Source of the DNA: Ferirhizobium litorale
GTDB taxonomy: Bacteria; Pseudomonadota; Alphaproteobacteria; Rhizobiales; Rhizobiaceae
Length of the DNA: 64,000 nucleotides
NCBI GenBank assembly: GCA_030028905.1
Contig: JALDYZ010000003.1
Coordinates: forward strand, 248,001-312,000
Direction: 5' to 3'
The stretch's first letter is position 1. The number at the start of each line of letters is the position of its first letter. Both the position numbers and the translations under genes were made by a program. The notes beneath the pieces were generated by a model that worked only from the letters and a program-made list of their open reading frames with translations, was not told the origin of the DNA and did no database searches. Positions 8,922-16,954 of the stretch are shown here, one piece after another.

Positions 8922-9712
8922 TGAATCTGTTCTTTGTTGAGCCATTGCGAGATCATGAGCGCGGTTGCGCTGACGCCCATGACAATCGTGGCGAGCGCGT
9001 TGATCTCGGGCGTAACGCCGAAGCGGATCATCGAATAAATCTGCATCGGCAGGGTCATCGACGAGCGGCCAGCGCCGGCAGTGAAGAAGGCGATGATGAA
9101 TTCGTCCACCGAGAGCGTGAAGGCGAGAAGCGCACCCGCGACGATGGCTGGCAGCAACACCGGGAAAGTGACGCGCCAGAACGTTGTCCATCCGGAAGCA
9201 CCAAGATCGCGGGAAGCCTCGACGATCGAAAAATCGAAGCTCTTGAGCCGCGCCCGCACCACGGAACAAACGAATGCCAGATCGAAGATCACATGGCTCA
9301 GCACGATGGTATGCAGGCCCATGGTCAGGTTGAGACGGGAAAAGAAGGAAAGCAGCGCCACAGCAAGCACGATGTCCGGGATGACCATCGGCGCAAAGGC
9401 CAGTGCCTCCAGACCGTTGCTCTTGCGCGCCCGTGTCTCCATGCCGAGTGCGAGCAGTGTGCCGAGCGCCGTCGAGATGAGCGTTGCGAAGACGGCGACG
9501 ACCAGTGTGTTCCAGGCGGCGTGCAGGATATCGGAATTGCCGACGAGCGACACGTACCAGCGGGTCGAGAAACCTGACCATGCCGTCGGCAGGCCGCTAT
9601 CGTTGAAGGAAAGCATCACCAATACGGCGATCGGCAAATAGAGAAATCCGAAGACCAGTATGAGGACGACACGGCCGGGAAGCCGCTGGCGGAAACGTGA
9701 CGTCATTGTCAT
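8918..9712 (-). CDS. ABC importer permease, PotC type
   Basis: 264-residue inner-membrane permease with about six hydrophobic segments and the EAA loop (EASRDLGASGWTTFWRVTFP), which docks on the ATPase. Start ATG 9712 overlaps the preceding permease stop as ATGA; a second ATG lies two codons later. Its pairing with a PotB-type permease and its position directly before the ATPase match the spermidine/putrescine importer layout. Confidence 0.92.
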   Translation of the reverse strand: MTMTSRFRQRLPGRVVLILVFGFLYLPIAVLVMLSFNDSGLPTAWSGFSTRWYVSLVGNSDILHAAWNTLVVAVFATLISTALGTLLALGMETRARKSNGLEALAFAPMVIPDIVLAVALLSFFSRLNLTMGLHTIVLSHVIFDLAFVCSVVRARLKSFDFSIVEASRDLGASGWTTFWRVTFPVLLPAIVAGALLAFTLSVDEFIIAFFTAGAGRSSMTLPMQIYSMIRFGVTPEINALATIVMGVSATALMISQWLNKEQIQ

Positions 9713-10605
9713 GCCTCCGCCCGTTCGCCGCTTGCACGCGACGTAGCCCTCGCCTGTAGAAACAGGAGAATGATCATGATGGCGATCAGCACCATGCCGA
9801 GCGCGGCTCCGAACGGCCAATCGTTCGCCGTCAGGAACTGGTCGTAGACGAGGTTGCCTATCATCTGGAAGCGTCCGCCGCCCAAGAGCGCCGGCGTGAC
9901 GAAATTGCCGATCGACAGCACGAAGACGAAGACGCCGCCCGCGGCCACCCCCGGAAGCGTCAGCGGCAAGGTCACGCGCAAGAAGGTGCGGACCGGGCCG
10001 GCACCGAGATCACGCGAGGCCTCCATCAGTTCGGGGTTCAGTCGCGACAGGGTCGAGTAGATCGCCAGGATGACGAACGGCAGGTAGTTGTAGACAAGGC
10101 CGGTGATGACCGCCGCTTCTGTATAGAGCAGCGACAGCGGCTCTCCGGTGTAGCCGAGCGACCGCAGCAAGTTGTTGAACAGGCCTTCGCGGTTCAGCAG
10201 CACGATCCACGCATAGGTACGTATCAGGTAGTTGCTCCAGAATGGCAGGACTGCGAAAAACAAGAGCATCGGCTGGCGCAAGCGCGGGGCGCGGCTGATG
10301 GCGTAGGCGGCGGGATAGGCAATCAGGATTGCCAGGATCGCAGCGGTTGCGGCAATGCGCGCCGAGGTCAGGAATATGCGCGCATAGAGCGGATCGAAGA
10401 CCCGGGCGAAATTGTCGAGCGTGAAATTGTATTCGATACCGCCCCACGTCCCGCGCTCGAAAAAAGCGTAGCTCAGGACCAGCACGCACGGCGTCACCAT
10501 GAAGATGAGAAGCCATGCGACGGCTGGCGCCGCAAGCAGGTTTGAACGCGTGGCATTGAAGGACACGAATGGACTCCGGCTTCGTCGGATGGAGGCCGAC
10601 GGCAT
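9709..10605 (-). CDS. ABC importer permease, PotB type
   Basis: 298-residue inner-membrane permease with about six membrane segments and the coupling motif EASRDLGAGPVRTFLRVTLP. ATG 10605 is preceded directly by an in-frame TTG that could be read as an alternative start; the ATG is preferred. It follows the binding-protein gene after a 77-bp gap and is translationally coupled to the PotC-type permease. Confidence 0.92.
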   Translation of the reverse strand: MPSASIRRSRSPFVSFNATRSNLLAAPAVAWLLIFMVTPCVLVLSYAFFERGTWGGIEYNFTLDNFARVFDPLYARIFLTSARIAATAAILAILIAYPAAYAISRAPRLRQPMLLFFAVLPFWSNYLIRTYAWIVLLNREGLFNNLLRSLGYTGEPLSLLYTEAAVITGLVYNYLPFVILAIYSTLSRLNPELMEASRDLGAGPVRTFLRVTLPLTLPGVAAGGVFVFVLSIGNFVTPALLGGGRFQMIGNLVYDQFLTANDWPFGAALGMVLIAIMIILLFLQARATSRASGERAEA

Positions 10606-10682
10606 CAACTTTCAGGAACGGCTCTTGAGGGGCGCCGAAATCCCGCGACGGACCCTCTCGCCCGCCACGGGAGACGCTTGGA

Positions 10683-11741
10683 TCAGTTCGCGGCCTTGAT
10701 TTCACTCACGGCCCGCGAATAGTCCTTCTGGGCCGCGCCGAGATCACGCAGAAGCTCGTACTTGACCAGTTCTGCCGGCGGCATCTTCATGTTTGGATAC
10801 TGCTCGCCGAGCTCAGCCGGGAGGCTCTCCATTGCCGCCTTGTTCGGCACCTTGTAGAGGATGTTTTCGGCCGCCCAGGCATGGTTTTTGCCGTCGAGGA
10901 TGAAGTTCAGGAACTTCATCGCGTTTTCCTTGTTCTCCGAATTCTTCATCACGACCATGGTGTCGACCCACAGGTCCGAGCCTTCCTTCGGCACGACGAA
11001 CTTGATGTCCTTGTTTTCGGCGATACCGTAGTTGCACCAGCCGTCCCAGGCGTGCACCAGCGAGGCCTCGCCCGATGTCAGCTTCGCGTAGAAGGTCGTA
11101 TCGTCGTAGGCGAGCAGTGTCTTCTTTGCCTCGATCAGGAGATCCCGCGCCTCGTTGATCTTGGTCGGATCGGCCTCATTGACCGAATAGCCTTTCGCCA
11201 GCAGGCCGGCGCCCATGAGCCAACGATCGGTGGAAAGCATCGTCGTCTTGCCCTTCAGGTCGTCGGCGGGCTGCAGCAGGCTCATCCAGCTGTCCGGCGT
11301 AGCGCTGACCTTGTCGGAGCGATAGCAAAGGCCGCTCGTCCCCCATGCGTAGGGAACCGAAAAGGCGTTGCCCGGATCGTAGGCGAGGTTTGCTGCTTCC
11401 GGATAGAGATTGGCAAGGTTTGGGATCGCCGCCTTGTCGAGCGGTTCCAGCAAGCCTTGCGCATTCAGGACCTCCGCAAAGGGCGAGGAGACGAAGACAA
11501 CGTCATAGCCCCTCCCCTGGCCGGCCATGATCTTGCCCATGATCTCTTCGTTGGTGCCGTGGTTCACCACCTCGATCTCAAGTCCAGTGGCCTGCTTGAA
11601 GCTCTCGGCGATGTCCTTCGCCATGTAGCCATCCCAGTTCGAGATGACGAGATCGGCCGCCAAAGCCGCCCCCGCATGCAAGCTTGCGGCCATGACGACC
11701 ACGGCCGCGCATGCCGCAACCTTCCCGTTTTTCATGTTCAT
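10683..11741 (-). CDS. ABC importer periplasmic substrate-binding protein, PotD type
   Basis: 352 residues with a cleavable signal peptide (positive start, hydrophobic core, predicted cut after ALA near residue 29), then the PotD-like fold beginning DLVISNWDGYMAKD. The motif NWDGY is typical of polyamine-binding proteins, and HAWDGWCNYGI later in the chain offers aromatic and acidic side chains like those that hold an amine. ATG 11741 has GGGAG six bases upstream. It is the first gene of the leftward unit, with a 216-bp divergent promoter region behind it. The ligand is probably an amine; the identity is unproven. Confidence 0.92.
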   Translation of the reverse strand: MNMKNGKVAACAAVVVMAASLHAGAALAADLVISNWDGYMAKDIAESFKQATGLEIEVVNHGTNEEIMGKIMAGQGRGYDVVFVSSPFAEVLNAQGLLEPLDKAAIPNLANLYPEAANLAYDPGNAFSVPYAWGTSGLCYRSDKVSATPDSWMSLLQPADDLKGKTTMLSTDRWLMGAGLLAKGYSVNEADPTKINEARDLLIEAKKTLLAYDDTTFYAKLTSGEASLVHAWDGWCNYGIAENKDIKFVVPKEGSDLWVDTMVVMKNSENKENAMKFLNFILDGKNHAWAAENILYKVPNKAAMESLPAELGEQYPNMKMPPAELVKYELLRDLGAAQKDYSRAVSEIKAAN

Positions 11742-11957
11742 GAAAAACTCCCTTGTTTTTGATTGTTCCGACCTCTCTCGAATGCAGCCGCCGGTTCGCC
11801 GGTCTATCTCCACACCCATTGGCAGTATTATTTATAAAAAAAATACGTCAATAGGGTTTTGCGTATTTCACCGCGATCGCAACAATTGTCGTCGCCGAGA
11901 CTTGCGGAATGCGCCGAGTGAGGGCAGCATGCCGATCAATGGAGGCACGCTGCATCG
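11742..11957. promoter_or_regulatory. Divergent promoter region of amine importer and GntR regulator
   Basis: 216-bp gap between divergent genes, with the most AT-rich stretch of this part of the window at 11825-11850. Two imperfectly placed inverted repeats are visible: GTATT/AATAC (11825-11829 and 11842-11846) and TTGCG/CGCAA (11859-11863 and 11878-11882). Either could be an operator for the regulator encoded to the right. No -35/-10 pair can be assigned with confidence. Confidence 0.5.
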
Positions 11958-12890
11958 ATGAACGCCGAGCCGAAACGAACCAATTTTCGCCATGTCGAAT
12001 TGGCGCAAAAAATACTGGATATCGCCAGCGAGCGAGGCATGTCGCCTGGTGAGCGGCTTGCCGAACAAGCCCTGGCGTCGCTTTGCAGCGTTTCGAGAAC
12101 GCCGATCAGGAAGGCATTACAGATACTTGCCGAACGTGGCCTCGTAACTGCCGAGGCCGAGGGCGGCTTTGCCCTCGTCGCCGATCCGTCGGTGACGGCG
12201 CGCCTTGACCACGCATCCGAGGGAACGACCGAGACCGAGATCTACGCCGCGATCCTGCGGGATCTCGCCGCCGGGCGCATTTCCGGCATGCAGACGATAG
12301 CCGCCTTGCAGCGGCGGTACTCGGTATCGCGCCAGACGGTACTAAATGCGTTGCTGAAACTGTGCGACGAGAACCTCGCCGAGAGAGCTCCGGGGCAGCA
12401 GTGGATCCTGAAGCAGTTTGCGATCAGCGCCGATGCCGTATCGAAGAGCTACGAATTTCGCCTCGTTACCGAACCGCTGGCCCTGACGCTTCCGGAGTTC
12501 AAGCGCGACATGCCGGCGCTGACCTCGCTGCGCCAGTCAATGCTTGTCCTCAAGAGTATGAACGAGGCCGCATTTGACCGCAGGCTGTTCGAACGCACCG
12601 ATTTCGATTTTCACATGCTGGTCGCCAGGAGCTGCGGTAATCCGTTCATGGCCGAGGCGCTCGTGAACCATCATCGACGTCGGCGGAACAATCCGGTTTC
12701 GGGACATGTCAATGTGTTCCGCCTGGTGCAATCGAACCTCGAGCACATCCAGATCCTCGAGCAGATGGAACGCGGGCAGATGGAACTTGCCGCCGATCTG
12801 ATGCGCGTGCATATACAGCTCTCCCAATCGCAGCGCCCGCGTCTCGCCGGTCGTGGCGTCCCTCCCGCCTTCAAGCTCGTCTCCCGATAG
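11958..12890 (+). CDS. GntR/FCD-type regulator with two winged-helix domains
   Basis: 310-residue DNA-binding regulator. The first winged helix (about residues 10-75) has the GntR recognition helix SVSRTPIRKALQIL. A second helix-turn-helix follows at about residues 93-150 (YSVSRQTVLNALLKL). An FCD-like ligand domain then covers about 160-290, with FDFHMLVARSCGNPF and a later His-rich segment consistent with a metal site. Most FCD regulators have one DNA-binding domain, so the second is unusual. It is divergent from the importer and adjoins a glycosyltransferase gene, so it most likely controls both units in response to the imported compound. Confidence 0.85.
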   Translation: MNAEPKRTNFRHVELAQKILDIASERGMSPGERLAEQALASLCSVSRTPIRKALQILAERGLVTAEAEGGFALVADPSVTARLDHASEGTTETEIYAAILRDLAAGRISGMQTIAALQRRYSVSRQTVLNALLKLCDENLAERAPGQQWILKQFAISADAVSKSYEFRLVTEPLALTLPEFKRDMPALTSLRQSMLVLKSMNEAAFDRRLFERTDFDFHMLVARSCGNPFMAEALVNHHRRRRNNPVSGHVNVFRLVQSNLEHIQILEQMERGQMELAADLMRVHIQLSQSQRPRLAGRGVPPAFKLVSR

Positions 12891-12896
12891 TTGTCC

Positions 12897-14186
12897 ATGG
12901 TGCCAAGCAAGACCATCGCCCTGTTCCCCGAAGCAAGCTATGGCGCAGCACTCAACTGCGTCGGCATCGCCCAGGAATTGCGGCGCCTGGGCGCGCGGCC
13001 GGTCTTCATCTGCCATCCGGGTTTCAGTGGCGTCTTCGCCGAATACGGATTCCCCGAGTACCAGCTTGCGGACGCCGCCTCGGAGGGACCGACGGACTGG
13101 AACGACTTCATCGAGCGGCACAAGGATGCCTTCCGGCAGACGCCGCTCGAACAGCTGGAAACCTATGTGGGGCCGACCTGGGACGCCATCGTCGACACGG
13201 CCATCCAGGTGGAAGAGCCGTTGCGCCAGTTGCTGGCGCGCCTTAAGCCTGATGCGATCGTGCTCGACAACGTCGTCATGTTCCCGGCAATCGCAAATGC
13301 CGGCGTGCCGTGGATCCGGGTCGTTTCCTGCGCCGAGACAGAGGTACCGGACCCGCTGGTGCCACCCTATCTCTCCGGCTGCGGCGGCAAGCCATCGAAG
13401 GAATGGCAGGTGTTTTCCACGCACTACGAGAAGGTCGTCGCACCGGCGCATCGGCGCTTTTCCAGCTTTCTCAACGAGTGTGACGTGAAGGCGCCGGCTT
13501 CACCGGGCTTCCTCGATCCGTCCCCCTGGCTCAATCTGTTGCTCGCGCCTGAGATCATCCGCCATGAACGCGAAGTACCGCTCGATCCAGAAACCTTCGT
13601 CTTTCTTGATGGCTGCGTCCGGCGTGAAACGCCCTACGTGCCGCCCCGCTTTGCCAGCCACAACGACGCCCCCCTCGTCCTGACGAGCTTCGGGTCGCTC
13701 GGGGCCATGGACGTTTCGATGGTGAAACGCATGATCGAGGTCTTTGCGACACTTCCCTGCCGCTTCCTCGTCAATGCCGGGCATTGGCGCGACGAATACC
13801 AGGATGTACCGGACAACGTCTTTATCGACAGCTGGTTCCCGCAGCCCTCCGTGGTGGAGCAGGCAAGTCTGTTCATCCACCATGGCGGCAACAACTCCTT
13901 TTGCGAGGCGCTTTACTACGGCGTCCCTTCGCTCGTCATGCCCTATTGCTGGGACGGCCATGACAATGCAAGGCGCGCCGAAGAATGCGGCGTCGGACTG
14001 CGCCTGAATCGCTATGAATGGAGCAAGGGCGGGCTTTCCGGTGCGATCCGCACATTGCTTGAAAACGCGGACATGAAGGCGCGCCTCAAGGCGAATTCGG
14101 AAAAGATGAAGGCGGCCGCCGGCGCAACCCGCGCGGCCGAAGAAATATTGAGTATAGCGGCGACCTTGCCCATGAGGTCACTGTAG
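12897..14186 (+). CDS. UGT-like glycosyltransferase (GT1-type fold), copy B
   Basis: 429 residues, clearly paralogous to the protein at 6556-7848: both start SKTIA-FPEA with ALN-VGIAQ, both carry HHGGNNSF and then MPY-WDGHDNA-R. The chosen ATG is six bases after the regulator stop; an in-frame TTG directly abutting that stop is an alternative. The ribosome site is weak, which suggests coupling to the regulator gene. It would transfer a sugar from a nucleotide donor to an unknown small acceptor. Having one copy in each divergent arm suggests two acceptors, two donors, or a heterodimer. Confidence 0.85.
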   Translation: MVPSKTIALFPEASYGAALNCVGIAQELRRLGARPVFICHPGFSGVFAEYGFPEYQLADAASEGPTDWNDFIERHKDAFRQTPLEQLETYVGPTWDAIVDTAIQVEEPLRQLLARLKPDAIVLDNVVMFPAIANAGVPWIRVVSCAETEVPDPLVPPYLSGCGGKPSKEWQVFSTHYEKVVAPAHRRFSSFLNECDVKAPASPGFLDPSPWLNLLLAPEIIRHEREVPLDPETFVFLDGCVRRETPYVPPRFASHNDAPLVLTSFGSLGAMDVSMVKRMIEVFATLPCRFLVNAGHWRDEYQDVPDNVFIDSWFPQPSVVEQASLFIHHGGNNSFCEALYYGVPSLVMPYCWDGHDNARRAEECGVGLRLNRYEWSKGGLSGAIRTLLENADMKARLKANSEKMKAAAGATRAAEEILSIAATLPMRSL

Positions 14187-14211
14187 CCGCGAAGCAACCT
14201 GGGAGAACGCA

Positions 14212-15690
14212 ATGCGCGAAAAGCTCTTCATCGATGGCAGATGGGTTTCGCCTGCGAAGGGCGGTACGTTCGAGGTCATTGACCCGGCATCCGAAGCCAT
14301 CATTCACCGTGCGCCTGCCGGAACGGCCGACGACATTGATCTGGCGGTACGCGCCGCCCGCCAGGCTTTCGATCATGGCCCGTGGCCGAGGATGACGGGC
14401 AAGCAGCGCGCTGCCGTCCTGCGGCGTATCGCCGAAATCATCCTGGAACGCAAGCAGGAACTCGCCCGTCTCGAAGTCATGGACAACGGCAAGCCGCTGC
14501 CGGAAGCCGTCTGGGATATCGAGGATACCGCCGGCTGCTTCAGCTTCTATGCCGGACTCGCGCAGGAGATGGATGCGAAGCCGGAGGAAGTGATTCCGTT
14601 GGCCGAACCACGCTTCTCCGCCAAGGTCGTGCAGGAACCGGTCGGTGTGGCCGGCGCCATCATTCCCTGGAACTACCCTCTATTGATGGCTTCCTGGAAA
14701 GTGGCCCCCGCGCTGGCCGCCGGCTGCACCATGGTACTGAAGCCGTCGGAACTCACGCCGCTGACGGCGCTGGAACTCGGCGCGATCGTCGAGCAAGCAG
14801 GATTGCCCGCAGGGGTGCTCAACATCGTGACCGGTCTCGGCCCGGATGCCGGACAGCCGCTTTCCGAACATCCAGGCATCGACAAGATTGCATTTACCGG
14901 CTCGGTGCCGACGGGCGCGAAGATCATGGCCGCCGCCGCCCGCGACATCAAGAACGTCAGCCTCGAACTCGGCGGCAAGTCGCCATTCGTCGTCTTCGCC
15001 GACAGCGATATTGACAAGGCCGTCGAATGGATCATGTTTGGCATATTCTGGAACCAGGGACAGGTGTGCTCGGCAACTTCGCGCGTGCTCGTCGAGGAAA
15101 GCCTCTATCCGGCCCTGCTGGAGCGACTGGTGGCGGAGGCCGCGAAGATCAAGATCGGCAACGGCCTCGATGACGGCACGCTGCTTGGCCCGTTGGTATC
15201 CAGAGGACAGTACGAGAAGGTGGTGGCGGCAATCGAGCGCGGCAGGGCCGAAGGCGCGACCGTTGCAGCAGGCGGCGGGCGTCCGCCCGGGCTCAACACC
15301 GGCTACTTCCTCGAACCTACGGTTATGACCGACATGGCGGAGGACAACTTCGTCTGGCGGGAAGAAATCTTCGGCCCCGTTGTCTGCGTAAAGTCCTTCC
15401 GCGACGAGGCCGAAGCAATCCGCATGTCCAACGACAGCCGATTTGGGCTCGCGGCCGCGGTCATGTCGAAGGATCGAGCACGGGCAGAGCGCGTGGCGCG
15501 AGCATTCCGCGCGGGTATCGTCTGGATCAATTGCTCGCAGCCAACCTTCACGGAGGCCCCCTGGGGCGGTTACAAGCAGTCCGGCATCGGCCGCGAACTC
15601 GGCCGCTGGGGCCTTTCCAATTACTTGGAAACCAAGCAGACAACGACCTTCGAAAGCGAGGAGCCATGGGGCTGGTACATCAAGGAATAG
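14212..15690 (+). CDS. Aldehyde dehydrogenase, betaine/aminoaldehyde (ALDH10)-like
   Basis: 492-residue ALDH with all key residues: Asn154 (PWNYP), Glu252 (LELGGKSP) and nucleophile Cys286. The nucleophile stretch FWNQGQVCSATSRVLV closely resembles that of plant betaine/aminoaldehyde dehydrogenases (ALDH10), which oxidise omega-aminoaldehydes made from polyamines. That agrees with the polyamine-type importer on the other arm. Start ATG 14212 follows GGGAGAACGCA, 25 bp after the glycosyltransferase stop. The aminoaldehyde role is an inference from motif plus context. Confidence 0.92.
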   Translation: MREKLFIDGRWVSPAKGGTFEVIDPASEAIIHRAPAGTADDIDLAVRAARQAFDHGPWPRMTGKQRAAVLRRIAEIILERKQELARLEVMDNGKPLPEAVWDIEDTAGCFSFYAGLAQEMDAKPEEVIPLAEPRFSAKVVQEPVGVAGAIIPWNYPLLMASWKVAPALAAGCTMVLKPSELTPLTALELGAIVEQAGLPAGVLNIVTGLGPDAGQPLSEHPGIDKIAFTGSVPTGAKIMAAAARDIKNVSLELGGKSPFVVFADSDIDKAVEWIMFGIFWNQGQVCSATSRVLVEESLYPALLERLVAEAAKIKIGNGLDDGTLLGPLVSRGQYEKVVAAIERGRAEGATVAAGGGRPPGLNTGYFLEPTVMTDMAEDNFVWREEIFGPVVCVKSFRDEAEAIRMSNDSRFGLAAAVMSKDRARAERVARAFRAGIVWINCSQPTFTEAPWGGYKQSGIGRELGRWGLSNYLETKQTTTFESEEPWGWYIKE

Positions 15691-15772
15691 CGACCAGGTT
15701 TTTCTATCCACCTCACCGCGCGAACAAGCGTATGTGATCGCTTGCACCAAAGGCATGTGGTAGTTTGCGAGT

Positions 15773-16954
15773 ATGAATCATACTGCCGACGACAGCCAGT
15801 TTTCCGCCCCGGTCTTTGATCAGTTCGATGGCGTCGCCGACCCCGGCAACTATCGTCCGTTGCCTGACGGATGGGCACTTGCCGTCGCCGACATCATCGA
15901 CTCCACGCAGGCAATCGAGGACGGCCGCTACAAGGCCGTGAACACGGCCGGTGCCAGTGTCATCGCCGGCGTGATGAATGCCACTGGGCATCACGACCTG
16001 CCTTTCGTCTTCGGTGGGGACGGTGCGGTGGTGGCGGTTCCGCCATCAGCCATCAAGACGGCGCGCCACGCCCTTGCCGCGGTGCAGCGCCTGGTTGGCG
16101 ACGAACTGCAACTGACCATGCGCGCCGCTCTCGTGCCTCTCGCGGATATCCGGGCCGCCGGCCAGGACGTGCGCGTCGCACGGTTCCGGGTGAGCCAGCA
16201 GGTGGCCTATGCGATGCTGGCCGGTGGGGGATCCAGTTGGGCGGAATCCCGGATGAAGGAGGGGCAATATGCCATCGACCCGGCACCACCGGGTACGCGC
16301 CCGGACCTGAATGGACTTTCCTGCCGCTGGAATCCTATCCAGTCGCGCCACGGCAGCATCGCTTCGATCATCGCCGTGCCGGGAGACAGCGGCGATAGCG
16401 AGGCATTCCGGTCACTCGTATCCGAGATCGTGTCGCTGGCCGGTGGCGAGGAGCGTGCCGGGCACCCGGTCCCCGTTCAAGGCCCTGAACTGGGTTTTTC
16501 GAAGGTAGGTCTGGAAACCGAGGCCCGCACGAGCGCCCCCGCAAGTAGGCGCCTGCGTCGCAAGATACTGATATTTCTGCAAAATCTGTTTCTAATCGGG
16601 CTTTTTCGCTCCGGCATCAGAATAGGATCTTTTGATCCCCGACGCTATCGACAGGATCTCGCCACTCACTCAGACTTTCGCAAGTTCGATGATGGACTGA
16701 AGATGACGATCGATGTTGCGCCCGAAAGGCTCGATGCCATCGAGGCGCGGCTTAAACAGGCCGAGGCAGAGGGTATCGCCCACTACGGCATCCACCGCCA
16801 GGATGCTGCCCTCATGACCTGCCTTGTGCCCACTTCGCTGAGTACCGATCACATGCATTTCATCGACGGTGCGGCCGGCGGATATGCTACCGCCGCCCGC
16901 CACCTGAAAGCGGCCTTGCAAAACAAAGCCGCCCCGAAAACCGTTACGCCTTGA
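15773..16954 (+). CDS. DUF3095 family protein
   Basis: 393 residues recognisable as DUF3095, a family of unknown function with a fold distantly like nucleotide cyclases. Visible: an N-terminal core with ADIIDSTQAIEDG and VFGGDGAVVAVPP, which mimic the metal-binding Asp and GDG segments of class III cyclases, and a C-terminal part with HFIDGAAGGYATAARHLK. The second metal-site environment is incomplete, so activity is doubtful. It overlaps the convergent nucleotide-sugar dehydrogenase gene by 11 bp. A true class III cyclase is encoded 1.7 kb away. Confidence 0.85.
   Translation: MNHTADDSQFSAPVFDQFDGVADPGNYRPLPDGWALAVADIIDSTQAIEDGRYKAVNTAGASVIAGVMNATGHHDLPFVFGGDGAVVAVPPSAIKTARHALAAVQRLVGDELQLTMRAALVPLADIRAAGQDVRVARFRVSQQVAYAMLAGGGSSWAESRMKEGQYAIDPAPPGTRPDLNGLSCRWNPIQSRHGSIASIIAVPGDSGDSEAFRSLVSEIVSLAGGEERAGHPVPVQGPELGFSKVGLETEARTSAPASRRLRRKILIFLQNLFLIGLFRSGIRIGSFDPRRYRQDLATHSDFRKFDDGLKMTIDVAPERLDAIEARLKQAEAEGIAHYGIHRQDAALMTCLVPTSLSTDHMHFIDGAAGGYATAARHLKAALQNKAAPKTVTP

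Noticed and set aside
16944-16954. 11-bp gene overlap as sign of a misannotated end
   Set aside because: Both convergent genes have complete family C-termini, so the overlap is real.
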